64,000 bases of DNA from Emticicia sp051209875 (GTDB taxonomy: Bacteria > Bacteroidota > Bacteroidia > Cytophagales > Spirosomataceae): contig NZ_JBNTQY010000001.1 of assembly GCF_051209875.1 (NCBI RefSeq), positions 3,906,001 through 3,970,000 of the forward strand, given 5' to 3'. The translations under genes were made by a program, and so were the position numbers. Positions within the stretch are counted from its first letter, which is position 1, and the number at the start of each line of letters is the position of its first letter. Positions 44,431 to 52,832 of the stretch are shown in pieces. The notes under the pieces are model-generated. The model did not search any database and had not been told where the DNA came from. It was given only the letters and a program-made list of their open reading frames with translations.

Positions 44431-45351
44431 TTGAAAACAATTATCATCGGAGCAGGCATGGCAGGCCTTTCAGCGGCCAAAAATTTAAGTCAAAAAGGAC
44501 ACGAAGTTATTATCTTAGACAAAGGTCGTGGTGTAGGCGGCCGAATGTCCACTCGAACCATCGAGCAAGGTAAAGCCGACCACGGAGCTCAATATTTCTC
44601 TGTCAAATCATCTGAATTCCAAGCACTTATCAATCAACTTCAAGCTGAAAATATTACAACTAAGTGGCAACTTGCTCAACGTGAAAATGTGCGTTATATC
44701 GGAGCAAAAGGCATGAATACAATTCCAAAAAAATTGGCAGAAAACCTAAATATTCATTTAAATGAAAAGGTAGTTTTAATTAAAAAAAATGAAGTAAAAA
44801 CCGAGTCGGGAAATAGCTATTCATTTGATAATTTAATAATTACGATTCCAATTCCACAGGTAATTGAACTTTTTGACAACTCAGAGATAATTTTTTCTAA
44901 AAATGACGAAAAAATCATTGATAAAATCGAATATGCTCCTTGTATTGCTGTGATGGCAGTTTTGAAAAGTCCAACTGAGATTCCAACAGGAGGAATTATT
45001 TTAGAAAATCAAACTGTCGCTTGGATTGCTGACAATTTTCAAAAAGGCATTACATCAGTCCCTACGGTTACTTTGCATGCTTCAGCAGAATTTAGCAAAA
45101 AGTATTTGGAAGATGATTTACAATTAGTAGCAATAGAAATATTAACATCTGTCAGACAATGGATTAAGCCTAAAAATCTTGTTTCTTGGCAAGTACATCG
45201 TTGGCGATATAGCAATGCCATTAAGCGTTTTGAAGAACCTTTTTATCAACTCGAAAACCAGCCCATTTATTTATCAGGTGATGGCTTTGGAATAGGTAAT
45301 GTAGAAGGTGCTTTTTTATCAGGGTATTTTTGTTCAAAAAACCTTTTATAA
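44431..45351 (+). CDS. FAD-dependent oxidoreductase, renalase-like
   Basis: A 306-residue flavoprotein. The FAD-binding Rossmann motif starts directly at the N-terminus (IIIGAGMAGLSAAKNLS), followed by DKGRGVGGRMSTR and HGAQYFSV, as in renalase-like amine-oxidase family members. The last part has YLSGDGFGIGNVEGAFLSG, the second FAD contact. The only start before the Rossmann motif is a TTG at 44431, so TTG is almost certain. Substrate unknown; likely an NAD(P)H-linked oxidase. Confidence 0.88.
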   Translation: MKTIIIGAGMAGLSAAKNLSQKGHEVIILDKGRGVGGRMSTRTIEQGKADHGAQYFSVKSSEFQALINQLQAENITTKWQLAQRENVRYIGAKGMNTIPKKLAENLNIHLNEKVVLIKKNEVKTESGNSYSFDNLIITIPIPQVIELFDNSEIIFSKNDEKIIDKIEYAPCIAVMAVLKSPTEIPTGGIILENQTVAWIADNFQKGITSVPTVTLHASAEFSKKYLEDDLQLVAIEILTSVRQWIKPKNLVSWQVHRWRYSNAIKRFEEPFYQLENQPIYLSGDGFGIGNVEGAFLSGYFCSKNLL

Positions 45352-45444
45352 AAAGTAGGAACGCAAAAGAGATTTGATTTTTTCAAGAATTTTAAATCAT
45401 TAATGTGGGATGAAAGAACCCAAATTTGACTTCATCAATAAAAA

Positions 45445-45471
45445 AACTTCCTGAGCAATGCCCAGGAAGTT
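45445..45471 (-). terminator. Terminator of the small Pro-rich lipoprotein gene
   Basis: AACTTCCTG (45445-45453) pairs with CAGGAAGTT (45463-45471). On the minus strand the stem runs into TTTTTTT, so it ends the transcript of the gene at 45.8 kb. Confidence 0.75.
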
Positions 45472-45501
45472 AAACCAAATAATTATAACCATGAAAAAAA
45501 A

Positions 45502-45816
45502 TTAATTTTTCTTTGGACCTTTCTTAGGTTTATGTCCCAACGAATCAAGTTTTGGAGGCTTTACACCCAATGAATCTTTTGGTGGTTTATGTCCAAGTGA
45601 GTCAAGTCTTGGAGGTTTATGTCCAAGTGAATCGTGAGGAGGTTTTACTCCTAAAGAATCGCCATGCGGCCCTTTATGTTTGTGTTTAGTTGAATCTGCA
45701 GTAGCTGCTGAAGTGCCATCGACAGCCAAAGAGTCTGGACTCAAACTCTCTTTATTACACGCTACAAAATAGATGCTCCCCAGAGCAAAAAAAATCAATA
45801 CGACTATTTTTTTCAT
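45502..45816 (-). CDS. Small lipoprotein with DSLGxKPP repeats
   Basis: A 104-residue lipoprotein: signal with lipobox (YFVAC, Cys near residue 20), a short Ser/Ala/Asp-rich spacer, a His/Lys patch, then about six copies of a DSLG-x-KPP unit of 8-9 residues. The tail is highly basic and Pro-rich. It probably spans or coats the periplasm or binds peptidoglycan or anionic polymer; no family was recognised. It lies 138 bp after an outer membrane protein gene on the same strand. Confidence 0.7.
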   Translation of the reverse strand: MKKIVVLIFFALGSIYFVACNKESLSPDSLAVDGTSAATADSTKHKHKGPHGDSLGVKPPHDSLGHKPPRLDSLGHKPPKDSLGVKPPKLDSLGHKPKKGPKKN

Positions 45817-45954
45817 TCAATATACTTGTTTAAATAGGTGAATAAATTTACACGGAAATAAAATTTCTGTAAATAGTCGAGGCCTCAACTGAAATATAAA
45901 CTAATGACGGTAATACAATTTAAAATGGTTGCACTAAGTCAAATTAAAAAATAA

Positions 45955-46695
45955 TTACTCACTTAAATGGCTTTTAGTTTTTGTTTTTTTACTCTTCACA
46001 GCATAATCAAAAATACCTAATTTAAGACCTACATTGGCTGAAAAGCCTTGATAATCAGAACTATAACCAGCTGAACTAAAAGCAAAACGATAATTTGCCC
46101 CTACAAAAAGTTTAGCAAATCGAGCTAAGTTTGCCTCGGCAACTACTCCTGGTTGAATCACTTGATAAACATCATTTCTAAAATTTCTATTATCAATTGG
46201 CGTAGCATTAGGATCTGGTGTTCCATCAGGCAAAACACCGCCATCACGATTTCCTCTAAAACCATCGTGGTGTTCACCAAATTCTCCAAAATGGAAACCT
46301 CTACCACCAACTCCAACCATTAACGGAAATGAAACATGTATTGCAGCATCGGGTTTTACAGTATATTCTACTTTTAAACCCGCAAAACTCCCATTAATGT
46401 TTGAATTGTTTTGTTCATTTCTAAAGCTGCCATAGCCAGTGAAACCTACTGCCAATTTTTTGTTGAATTGCAACATAAAAGAAGCTCCTCCTAATGAAGT
46501 AAATGCTCCACCTAATTGTCCAAATTGATATTCTGGTGCTAAATAAACTCCTAAATAGTGAATTTTTGTATTTACTTTTTTTCCACCAAAAACAGTCCTA
46601 ATCGAAGACTTTGTTGAGTCTTGTGCCATCACGCTAGTTGAAATAACCAACACTAAACTTGCCATAAAAATAATTAATCTGCTGAAATGTCTCAT
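45955..46695 (-). CDS. Exported outer membrane beta-barrel-like protein (putative ECF target)
   Basis: A 246-residue protein with signal peptide (ends SVMAQ). The mature part has alternating strands and Gly-rich turns (AGLKVEYTVKPDAAIHVSFPL, split over strands), a His/Gly/Asp-rich loop near residues 135-165 and a C-terminal strand set, then a Lys/Thr-rich tail. It resembles small outer membrane barrel proteins of Bacteroidota. The gene is directly preceded by a copy of the ECF promoter motif, so it belongs to the sigma factor regulon. The His/Asp-rich loop could bind metal. Confidence 0.68.
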   Translation of the reverse strand: MRHFSRLIIFMASLVLVISTSVMAQDSTKSSIRTVFGGKKVNTKIHYLGVYLAPEYQFGQLGGAFTSLGGASFMLQFNKKLAVGFTGYGSFRNEQNNSNINGSFAGLKVEYTVKPDAAIHVSFPLMVGVGGRGFHFGEFGEHHDGFRGNRDGGVLPDGTPDPNATPIDNRNFRNDVYQVIQPGVVAEANLARFAKLFVGANYRFAFSSAGYSSDYQGFSANVGLKLGIFDYAVKSKKTKTKSHLSE

Positions 46696-46734
46696 GTTTT
46701 GTATATTTGTTTGATAAATTTGACTTCATTGACC

Positions 46735-46764
46735 ATTACGCTTGGTTTTCAAAAAGCGTGGGGT
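46735..46764 (-). promoter_or_regulatory. ECF-type promoter of the 46.7-kb outer membrane protein gene
   Basis: Minus strand: ACCCCAC, 17-bp spacer, CGTAAT. The spacer (GCTTTTTGAAAACCAAG) is almost the same as that of the sigma factor's own promoter. The -10 box ends 39 bp before the start codon. Confidence 0.72.
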
Positions 46765-46845
46765 AAATTTTTTATTTATCTCAAAAAAACGATCCTATCT
46801 TTTTAGATATCGTCAAAAATTATTCAACCTAAAATATCAATTACT

Positions 46846-47961
46846 ATGTTCAAAACAGTATTAATACTCTTGAAAACGATAGGATTGTCGGTGATGGCTT
46901 TCGTATTATCGATTTTTCCTCATCCTCCGAAAGTGGAGCAACATCGTTATCTCTATGTGGCAGTGCCAGGAATAAGAAATTATTTAGAGTATGGTGGACA
47001 TGGCTTATTGATTTATGATATTGACCATAATTTTAATTTGGTTAAAAGAATCCCTACAACTGGACTGGCTACTGATGGTACACCCTCGAATGTAAAAGGC
47101 ATTTGTGTAAGCCTTGCAACGCAATCGGTTTATATCAGCACAATTCATACTTTACAGTGTATCGACCTTCAAACAGAAAAAATAAAATGGGAAAAAACTT
47201 ATGAAGGAGGCTGCGATAGAATGGCTATTTCTCCAGATGGATTAACGATTTATCAACCCTCATTTGAAAAAGATAATTGGAACATTATCAATGCTGTAGA
47301 TGGAGAAATCATTGGTCAAGTGATTCCAAAATCAGGAGCTCACAATACTATTTTTGGCCCTGATGGGAAAGAAGTCTATTTAGAAGGTTTAAAATCTCCA
47401 TTTTTAACAGTCGTAAATGCCAAAAACCCACAAGAAACTCGAACAGTAGGCCCATTTTCGGCAAGTATAAGACCTTTTACGATTACGCATAATCAAAAAA
47501 TTTGCTTTGCTAATGTCAATGATTTATTAGGATTTGAAGTTGGAGATTTGAAAACTGGCAAAAAGTTACATACTGTCAAAATCAATGGCTTTGAAAAAGG
47601 CCCTGTAAAAAGGCATGGTTGCCCAAGTCATGGCATAGGACTTACCCCTAACGAAAAAGAACTTTGGGTAGCTGATGCGTATAATCAACGCTTCCATTAT
47701 TTTGATGCTACCAAAATGCCTCCTGTGCAAATGGGAAGTATTGCAGTCAGAGACCAACCAGGTTGGATAACTTTTAGTTTGGATGGAAAATACGCTTTCC
47801 CGTCAACTGGAGAAATCATTGATTTAAAAACCAAACAAATTGTAGCTACTTTGAAAGATGAGAACGGCAACCCTGTTCATAGTGAGAAAGTAGTTGAAGT
47901 ACACGTATTAAACAATAAAGCAATTATCAAAGGTGACCAATTTGGAATAGGGAGAAAATAG
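46846..47961 (+). CDS. YncE-like beta-propeller protein
   Basis: A 371-residue protein with an N-terminal membrane anchor or signal (residues 1-25). The rest forms repeated four-strand blades with motifs such as RMAISPDGLTIYQPS, TIFGPDGKEVYLEG, GIGLTPNEKELWVAD and TFSLDGKYAFPST, as in YVTN/YncE seven-bladed propellers. These are exported proteins that bind DNA, peptidoglycan or cofactors, or act as structural partners. It is divergent from the putative ECF target gene. Confidence 0.82.
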   Translation: MFKTVLILLKTIGLSVMAFVLSIFPHPPKVEQHRYLYVAVPGIRNYLEYGGHGLLIYDIDHNFNLVKRIPTTGLATDGTPSNVKGICVSLATQSVYISTIHTLQCIDLQTEKIKWEKTYEGGCDRMAISPDGLTIYQPSFEKDNWNIINAVDGEIIGQVIPKSGAHNTIFGPDGKEVYLEGLKSPFLTVVNAKNPQETRTVGPFSASIRPFTITHNQKICFANVNDLLGFEVGDLKTGKKLHTVKINGFEKGPVKRHGCPSHGIGLTPNEKELWVADAYNQRFHYFDATKMPPVQMGSIAVRDQPGWITFSLDGKYAFPSTGEIIDLKTKQIVATLKDENGNPVHSEKVVEVHVLNNKAIIKGDQFGIGRK

Positions 47962-47998
47962 AGTTCTTAAATTAATAATTGACAGTTAAAAATTATTA

Positions 47999-48033
47999 AC
48001 CCCACCCCACCCTTTTTGAAAACCTTGCGTAAT
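47999..48033 (+). promoter_or_regulatory. Autoregulatory ECF promoter of the sigma factor gene
   Basis: Plus strand: two overlapping ACCCCAC boxes (47999 and 48004). The second has a 17-bp spacer to CGTAAT (48028-48033), with 36 bp to the TTG start. It is the reference copy for the motif found before three other genes. Confidence 0.75.
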
Positions 48034-48069
48034 ACATAATAGATCACCTAATAACTAACTATACTCATC

Positions 48070-48675
48070 TTGTTTTTCAAGAAAAAAACATTTTCAGAAG
48101 ATAACCTTGAAAGCGTTATTGCTGCTTGTATTGACCAAAACAGTCAAGCACAGCGAACGCTTATCAAACTTTTTTTGGGTTTTTCAAAAAGTATCTGTAC
48201 ACGTTATTCGAGTAATGAGCAAGAAGTAGAAGAAATTATCAATGATGGTTTTTTGAAAGTTTTTACTAATCTTTCAAAATATGATACATCGCAACCATTC
48301 AAGGCATGGCTACGTACAATCATGGTTAATACGGCCATTGATTATTATAGAAGTAATAAAAAACATCACCTCCAAATTGCTGTTGATGAGATAGAAGTTA
48401 CAGATTTTGACGATGATATTATTAGTAAGTTATCAGTTGAAGAAATCATGGGATTGGTTCAAAAACTTTCTCCTACTTATCGAATGGTTTTTATGTTGTA
48501 TGTAGTAGAGGGCTACAAACACCGAGAAATCGCCGAAAGATTAGGTATTCAAGAAGGCACTTCAAAGTCAAATTTGCAAGATGCAAGAATAAAATTACAA
48601 GAAATGATTCGCATTCATTACCCTCATTTATTTGATATTTACTCAGTTCGAAAAAATAAATTAAATGAAAACTGA
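48070..48675 (+). CDS. ECF RNA polymerase sigma factor
   Basis: A 201-residue sigma-70 family protein of ECF size. Region 2 spans about residues 30-95 with EIINDGFLKVF, WLRTIMVNTAIDYYRS; region 4 has LSPTYRMVFMLYVVEGYKHREIAERL and the helix-turn-helix GIQEGTSKSNLQDAR. The start is TTG; no ATG exists upstream in frame. The following gene overlaps by 11 bp and encodes a membrane protein in the place of an anti-sigma factor. A promoter motif upstream, shared with neighbouring envelope redox genes, suggests autoregulation and a local regulon. Confidence 0.93.
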   Translation: MFFKKKTFSEDNLESVIAACIDQNSQAQRTLIKLFLGFSKSICTRYSSNEQEVEEIINDGFLKVFTNLSKYDTSQPFKAWLRTIMVNTAIDYYRSNKKHHLQIAVDEIEVTDFDDDIISKLSVEEIMGLVQKLSPTYRMVFMLYVVEGYKHREIAERLGIQEGTSKSNLQDARIKLQEMIRIHYPHLFDIYSVRKNKLNEN

Positions 48676-50254
48676 AGATTTTGATGAAGCATTTAGACGT
48701 AAAGTTGAGAGCTTCCACCCACCGTTCCGAGATGATGAAATTGACCGAATTCAAGGGTATGTAAACAAGCATATTCCTATGAGTTTCTGGCAACGTTTTG
48801 GTCATACTTTTACTTATTCTTTAGGTACCGTTATCATTGTTTCCTTATTGACAACTATAATTTATCAGGCGAATGAAAATAAAAATTTACTAAATAAAGT
48901 AGCTGATTTGAATAATAAATTGGAGCAAAAACAAGCAGTTGTTGCGATGGAAAATGCTCCAAAGAGCATCATTATTGAAAAAACTGATACAGTCTATGTA
49001 GTGAAACATATTAGGAAAGAAATTCCTAATTTAGAAGAAGCCAGTTCTGACAATCAACTTTCAGCAACAAAAGACTCATCACCTGCTGTCGTTTCTAAAG
49101 AAAATATCAATGGCACTTTAAGCTCCAATGAAACAACGAAAGACAATACGCAAGAAGATTTCAATCTAACAAATTCAGCAAAACTGAACGAAGTAGCAAT
49201 TGCTAGCAAACAAGAAAAAACTATACTTACCAATGCAAGAAAGTCAGTAATATCGTCTACGAAAACAGATGGAGTTCGACAAGTTTCCAAGTTGTCGAAT
49301 GATACAAAATCTACTGAAAAGATGGCTGAAGGAAACATCATTGATAGTCAGCCAAATGCTAAGAAAACTTTAGAAAAAAACGATTTCAAACAAAATTCTA
49401 ACTTATCAAAGCCAATACAATCAAATGCTGTAACAGTAGATAATTTGGCTAATAATACAGAAAAACTTTCCAATTTATCTGAAAATACATCTCAAGAAAA
49501 TAAAAATAAAATACTGACTATCAATGATTTAAAAAGAAAAGCATTTAGCCCTATTGATTTGAAATTTGCATTTGATTTATCAAACAAGAAATTACATTCA
49601 CCCCATTATGTAGCAAATCCCAAAACACGAAAATCATTTAAGTTACCAAGTATATCAATGCCAAATCTGAAATATCGTGTAGGTATAGGAGCTAACGCTG
49701 ACTTCGGGCAATTAGGAACGAGCATATTGACCGATATATTATTTGCTAAGCGATGGAGCATGACTACTGGGGTAAATATGTCCTTTTTAGGTTTTGAACA
49801 CTTTGGTGATGAAGATGATTTTAAACGACGAACCGACAAAGATTTTAGAGATGAACATGATGTAGTGCTACCATTGAGCAACTCAATTGAAAACATTGAT
49901 GCACACCAAGTTTTGTTGCGTTTGCCTATTTACTTAAACTATCGCTTACCACTCAGAAAAGATTATACAGTTCTATTTTCGACTGGTACTGATTTAGATT
50001 TTCACTTAAATCAGATTACATCCTTTTCACATCACGATTTGGTAAGAGATGAAAGACAAGAAGGAATTCAAGAAAAAATCCCAGTACCACTCTTCAATAA
50101 TTGGATGATTTCGGCAGGAATTGAAAAACGTTGGAAACATTTTTCGGTACAGCTAAGTCCATATTTGAGCTACCAAATCAAACCGGTTTCTTATCGAAAA
50201 GAAGATTTTATTTTTGGTTTCAAGGCTAATGGTTTTTACCGAATAAGTAGATAA
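48665..50254 (+). CDS. Membrane protein partnered with the sigma factor, putative anti-sigma with barrel-like C-terminus
   Basis: A 529-residue protein overlapping the sigma gene by 11 bp. A short acidic cytoplasmic part (residues 1-45) could bind sigma; one membrane helix follows (~49-68), then a periplasmic coiled coil and a long Ser/Thr/Asn-rich linker (~90-290). The last ~200 residues form strand-rich units ending FGFKANGFYRISR, like an outer membrane beta-barrel. That layout, inner-membrane helix plus outer-membrane-like barrel, could span the envelope. The classic zinc anti-sigma motif is not seen. It is likely a sensor or anchor that controls the sigma factor. Confidence 0.75.
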   Translation: MKTEDFDEAFRRKVESFHPPFRDDEIDRIQGYVNKHIPMSFWQRFGHTFTYSLGTVIIVSLLTTIIYQANENKNLLNKVADLNNKLEQKQAVVAMENAPKSIIIEKTDTVYVVKHIRKEIPNLEEASSDNQLSATKDSSPAVVSKENINGTLSSNETTKDNTQEDFNLTNSAKLNEVAIASKQEKTILTNARKSVISSTKTDGVRQVSKLSNDTKSTEKMAEGNIIDSQPNAKKTLEKNDFKQNSNLSKPIQSNAVTVDNLANNTEKLSNLSENTSQENKNKILTINDLKRKAFSPIDLKFAFDLSNKKLHSPHYVANPKTRKSFKLPSISMPNLKYRVGIGANADFGQLGTSILTDILFAKRWSMTTGVNMSFLGFEHFGDEDDFKRRTDKDFRDEHDVVLPLSNSIENIDAHQVLLRLPIYLNYRLPLRKDYTVLFSTGTDLDFHLNQITSFSHHDLVRDERQEGIQEKIPVPLFNNWMISAGIEKRWKHFSVQLSPYLSYQIKPVSYRKEDFIFGFKANGFYRISR

Positions 50255-50284
50255 TTAATCTATATTTATAAAAGTTACAATCTC

Positions 50285-50324
50285 AAAGACTGTCCTAAAT
50301 GTCATAATTTAAGACAGTCTTTTT
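50285..50324 (+). terminator. Terminator of the sigma factor operon
   Basis: AAAGACTGTC (50285-50294) pairs with GACAGTCTTT (50313-50322) and runs into TTTTTT. It ends the sigma/membrane protein operon. Confidence 0.82.
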
Positions 50325-50406
50325 TATATATTTTGTCTTAAAAACAAATAAACATTTGTCCTCTCACAACTTAATATAATAATCGTTCGTAGAATATACA
50401 TGCAGT

Positions 50407-50436
50407 AGCCAACCTTTTTATAGAGTAATGCGTATC
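50407..50436 (+). promoter_or_regulatory. Weak ECF-like promoter before the second Rieske gene
   Basis: AGCCAAC, a 17-bp spacer, then CGTATC. It matches the spacing of the local ECF motif, but the -35 box differs at two positions and the start codon is 173 bp away. Low confidence. The rest of the gap 50255-50609 is AT-rich with no other recognisable feature. Confidence 0.3.
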
Positions 50437-50609
50437 TAAGATAAAGTAATGCAATGTGATAAATATATAACTCATTTTTCTAATTATGGAAAGCTTGAGC
50501 ATTCAGATTCTAATACCTTTATTCTATGATTAATAAAAAGTTGAAAAATTAATCAAACATTACTTAAGCAATATTTTACTTTATTTATTCCAATTTTTAA
50601 CAACTTATC

Positions 50610-51026
50610 ATGTTAACACAAGAATCAATTTCACGAAAAGACTTTTTAAGAAGTATGGGTTTAGGCGGAGCGGCCTTGATGGCAGTACTTACATCATGCA
50701 AGAATACCGTAGATGTTGTTTTACCATCAGGCGGAATTACTGTAGATTTATCGACTAAATTATTAACAGTAGGGAGTTTTATTTATAGTAATGGTATCAT
50801 CATTGCTCGTATTGCTGCTGGTAATGCCTCTACATCTTTTGCAGCCGTTGCTCAGGCTTGTACACATGAAGGAACCTCAGTTGTATATCAAAGTAGTGGA
50901 AAGTTTCATTGTCCCAATCATGGTGCTGAATATAATACAAGTGGTGCTGTAACACTTGGACCAGCCACCAAAAGCCTTACCAAATATAATACTTTGGTAA
51001 ATGGTACTACACTAACCATTTCATAA
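50610..51026 (+). CDS. Rieske 2Fe-2S lipoprotein, second copy
   Basis: A 138-residue protein with a signal closely like the first Rieske protein (DFLRSMGLGGAALMAVLTSC) and lipobox Cys. The cluster ligands are in CTHEG and CPNHGAEY. It lacks the Thr-rich linker, so the cluster sits close to the membrane. It heads a plus-strand cluster with DUF5777, YceI and haem-motif proteins. Probable role: periplasmic electron carrier. Confidence 0.9.
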   Translation: MLTQESISRKDFLRSMGLGGAALMAVLTSCKNTVDVVLPSGGITVDLSTKLLTVGSFIYSNGIIIARIAAGNASTSFAAVAQACTHEGTSVVYQSSGKFHCPNHGAEYNTSGAVTLGPATKSLTKYNTLVNGTTLTIS

Positions 51027-51126
51027 ATAGTAAGCAACCAAAGTTTTATTACCAACGTATATGAAAAAGGGAGCGTCATTTTATATGATTTCTTCCTTTG
51101 CTTTCACCATCAAATGTTCCTCAATC

Positions 51127-52074
51127 ATGAAAAATATTTTTTTCTTTATTTTATTCCTAACAACTATAAAAGTCTCTGCCCAAGATGACCCAATGGATAT
51201 TCTCAATAATAATACGAAGCCAACAACTACTGTTGCTACCGCTACTTTTAAATCAACGAGGGTAATCAATGGGCAATCGGTTGAGACCATAGCTAAGAAG
51301 CATTTAGACTTCCGTATTTCTCACCGTTTTGGTGCATTAAATACTGGTGCTTATAATTATTTTGGATTAGACCAAGCCACCATGAGAATGGGTTTTGAAT
51401 ATGGCATAACCAATGATTTGATGATAGGAATTGGAAGAAGTAGTACACAAAAAACATTCGATTATTTTGGCAAATACAAATTACTCAAACAATCAAGTGG
51501 AGCCAAAACGATGCCTGTGAGTGTAACACTTTTTGCAAGTCTTGCAGCAGTTTCTCTTAGTTCTAATGCCGAAAACTCTGCTTCATCACCTTTATTTGAT
51601 AATAATATCGAAAGATGGACGTATTGCAGCCAACTCTTAATTGCTCGCAAATTTTCTGATGATTTCTCCTTACAGATTAGTCCAACCTATTTGCATCGTA
51701 ATAAAGTCTTTAGAATAAACTCTTCAGATGGAAGTGAAATACTTGAACCTAATGATATTTTTGCTATTGGATTGGGTGGTCGTTATAAAATCAATAAACG
51801 AACTTCAATCAATGCCGAATATTTTTACAGGCTCCCTTCATTAAACAGTCAATATGCTTTGAATGCTAATTATCATAATTCCTTATCAGTTGGTGTTGAT
51901 ATTGAAACAGGAGGCCATGTTTTTCAATTACATTTTACCAATTCTTTAGGTATGATTGAGAAACAATTCATTGCAGAAAACACCGAAAAATGGACAAACG
52001 GTGGTATTCATTGGGGTTTCAATCTTTCAAGAACATTTAGTTTTGATAGAGAAAAGAAAAAGAAGACCTGGTAA
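51127..52074 (+). CDS. DUF5777 outer membrane beta-barrel protein
   Basis: About 315 residues. The ATG at 51127 gives a clean signal (MKNIFFFILFLTTIKVSAQ); an ATG 66 bp upstream adds only an extra N-terminal stretch. The mature part has IAKKHLDFRISHRFG and GFEYGITNDLMIGIGRS, typical of DUF5777, and strand-rich repeats to the end. Family members are predicted outer membrane proteins found next to Rieske, YceI and cytochrome-like genes, as here. Confidence 0.86.
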   Translation: MKNIFFFILFLTTIKVSAQDDPMDILNNNTKPTTTVATATFKSTRVINGQSVETIAKKHLDFRISHRFGALNTGAYNYFGLDQATMRMGFEYGITNDLMIGIGRSSTQKTFDYFGKYKLLKQSSGAKTMPVSVTLFASLAAVSLSSNAENSASSPLFDNNIERWTYCSQLLIARKFSDDFSLQISPTYLHRNKVFRINSSDGSEILEPNDIFAIGLGGRYKINKRTSINAEYFYRLPSLNSQYALNANYHNSLSVGVDIETGGHVFQLHFTNSLGMIEKQFIAENTEKWTNGGIHWGFNLSRTFSFDREKKKKTW

Positions 52075-52082
52075 GAAAAAAG

Positions 52083-52159
52083 CTCAACTTTTAGCATGAA
52101 AACTAATAAACAATGCCATTTAAAATAATTAAATCTCAACTTTTAGCATGAAAACTAAT
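52083..52159 (+). repeat. 25-bp perfect direct repeat with two tiny reading frames
   Basis: A 25-bp sequence beginning CTCAACTTTTAGCATG occurs at 52083 and 52135 with a 52-bp period. Each copy carries an ATG opening MKTN: the first frame has 10 codons (52096-52128), the second 15 codons (52148-52195) and overlaps the ATG of the next YceI gene by ATGA. The second could act as a coupling leader; this is inferred. Confidence 0.6.
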
Positions 52160-52191
52160 TACAAATTTAAATTCATTAAAAGCCAATTATC

Positions 52192-52740
52192 ATGAAAAAT
52201 ATAGTAAAAATATTGTTTTTAAGTTTCTTAATTTCAAACAGTACGATGGCACAAAACTTCATTTGCCAAAGTGGTGAAACAAGTTTTTTTTCGGAAACAC
52301 CCCTTGAGAATATTGCAGCTCTAAATAAAACCGTCACTTCGGTCTTAAATATTTCCACCAATGAAATTGCAGTAAAAATGACAATGACTGAGTTTAAGTT
52401 TAAAAATCATTTAATGGAAGAACATTTCAATGAAAACTATATGGAATCAAGTAAATTCCCAAATGGTGTTTTCAAAGGAAAAATCAATGAGGCAATTGAT
52501 TGGAAAAAAAATGGCGTTTATGATGTTACAGCCAAAGGTACGCTCACCATGCACGGTGTTCCGAAAGAGCGTATTTTGAAAGGAAAAATAACTATTGAAG
52601 GCGATAAGCTGACTTTAGTTTCTGATTTTAATGTGCCACTTGTTGACCATAAAATTGATGTTCCAACACTTGTTGTTGCAAAAATCGCCGAAAATATTTC
52701 CGTAAAAAACAAATTTGTTTTCACCCCTTTAAAAAAATAA
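52192..52740 (+). CDS. YceI family exported protein, second copy
   Basis: A 182-residue protein with signal peptide (ends STMAQ). YceI features: NFICQSGETSFFSETPL, MTMTEFKFKNHLMEEHFNENYM, YDVTAKGTLTMHGVPKE and a C-terminal strand. It is distant from the copy at 16 kb. The position within a Rieske/DUF5777/haem-motif cluster suggests it carries an isoprenoid such as a quinone to or from the periplasmic electron chain. Confidence 0.9.
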   Translation: MKNIVKILFLSFLISNSTMAQNFICQSGETSFFSETPLENIAALNKTVTSVLNISTNEIAVKMTMTEFKFKNHLMEEHFNENYMESSKFPNGVFKGKINEAIDWKKNGVYDVTAKGTLTMHGVPKERILKGKITIEGDKLTLVSDFNVPLVDHKIDVPTLVVAKIAENISVKNKFVFTPLKK

Positions 52741-52758
52741 GACATTGAAAGCAATCTT

Positions 52759-52799
52759 GCAAAAACTGAATTAGCCAATTAGGTCAATTCAGTTTTTGC
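52759..52799. terminator. Strong hairpin after the second YceI gene
   Basis: A perfect 14-bp stem (GCAAAAACTGAATT at 52759-52772, AATTCAGTTTTTGC at 52786-52799) with a 13-nt loop. The T-run is inside the stem, so it may be a partial terminator between YceI and the haem-motif gene. Confidence 0.6.
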
Positions 52800-52832
52800 T
52801 AAGGCAAACTATAGAATAAACCTAACGCTAAA

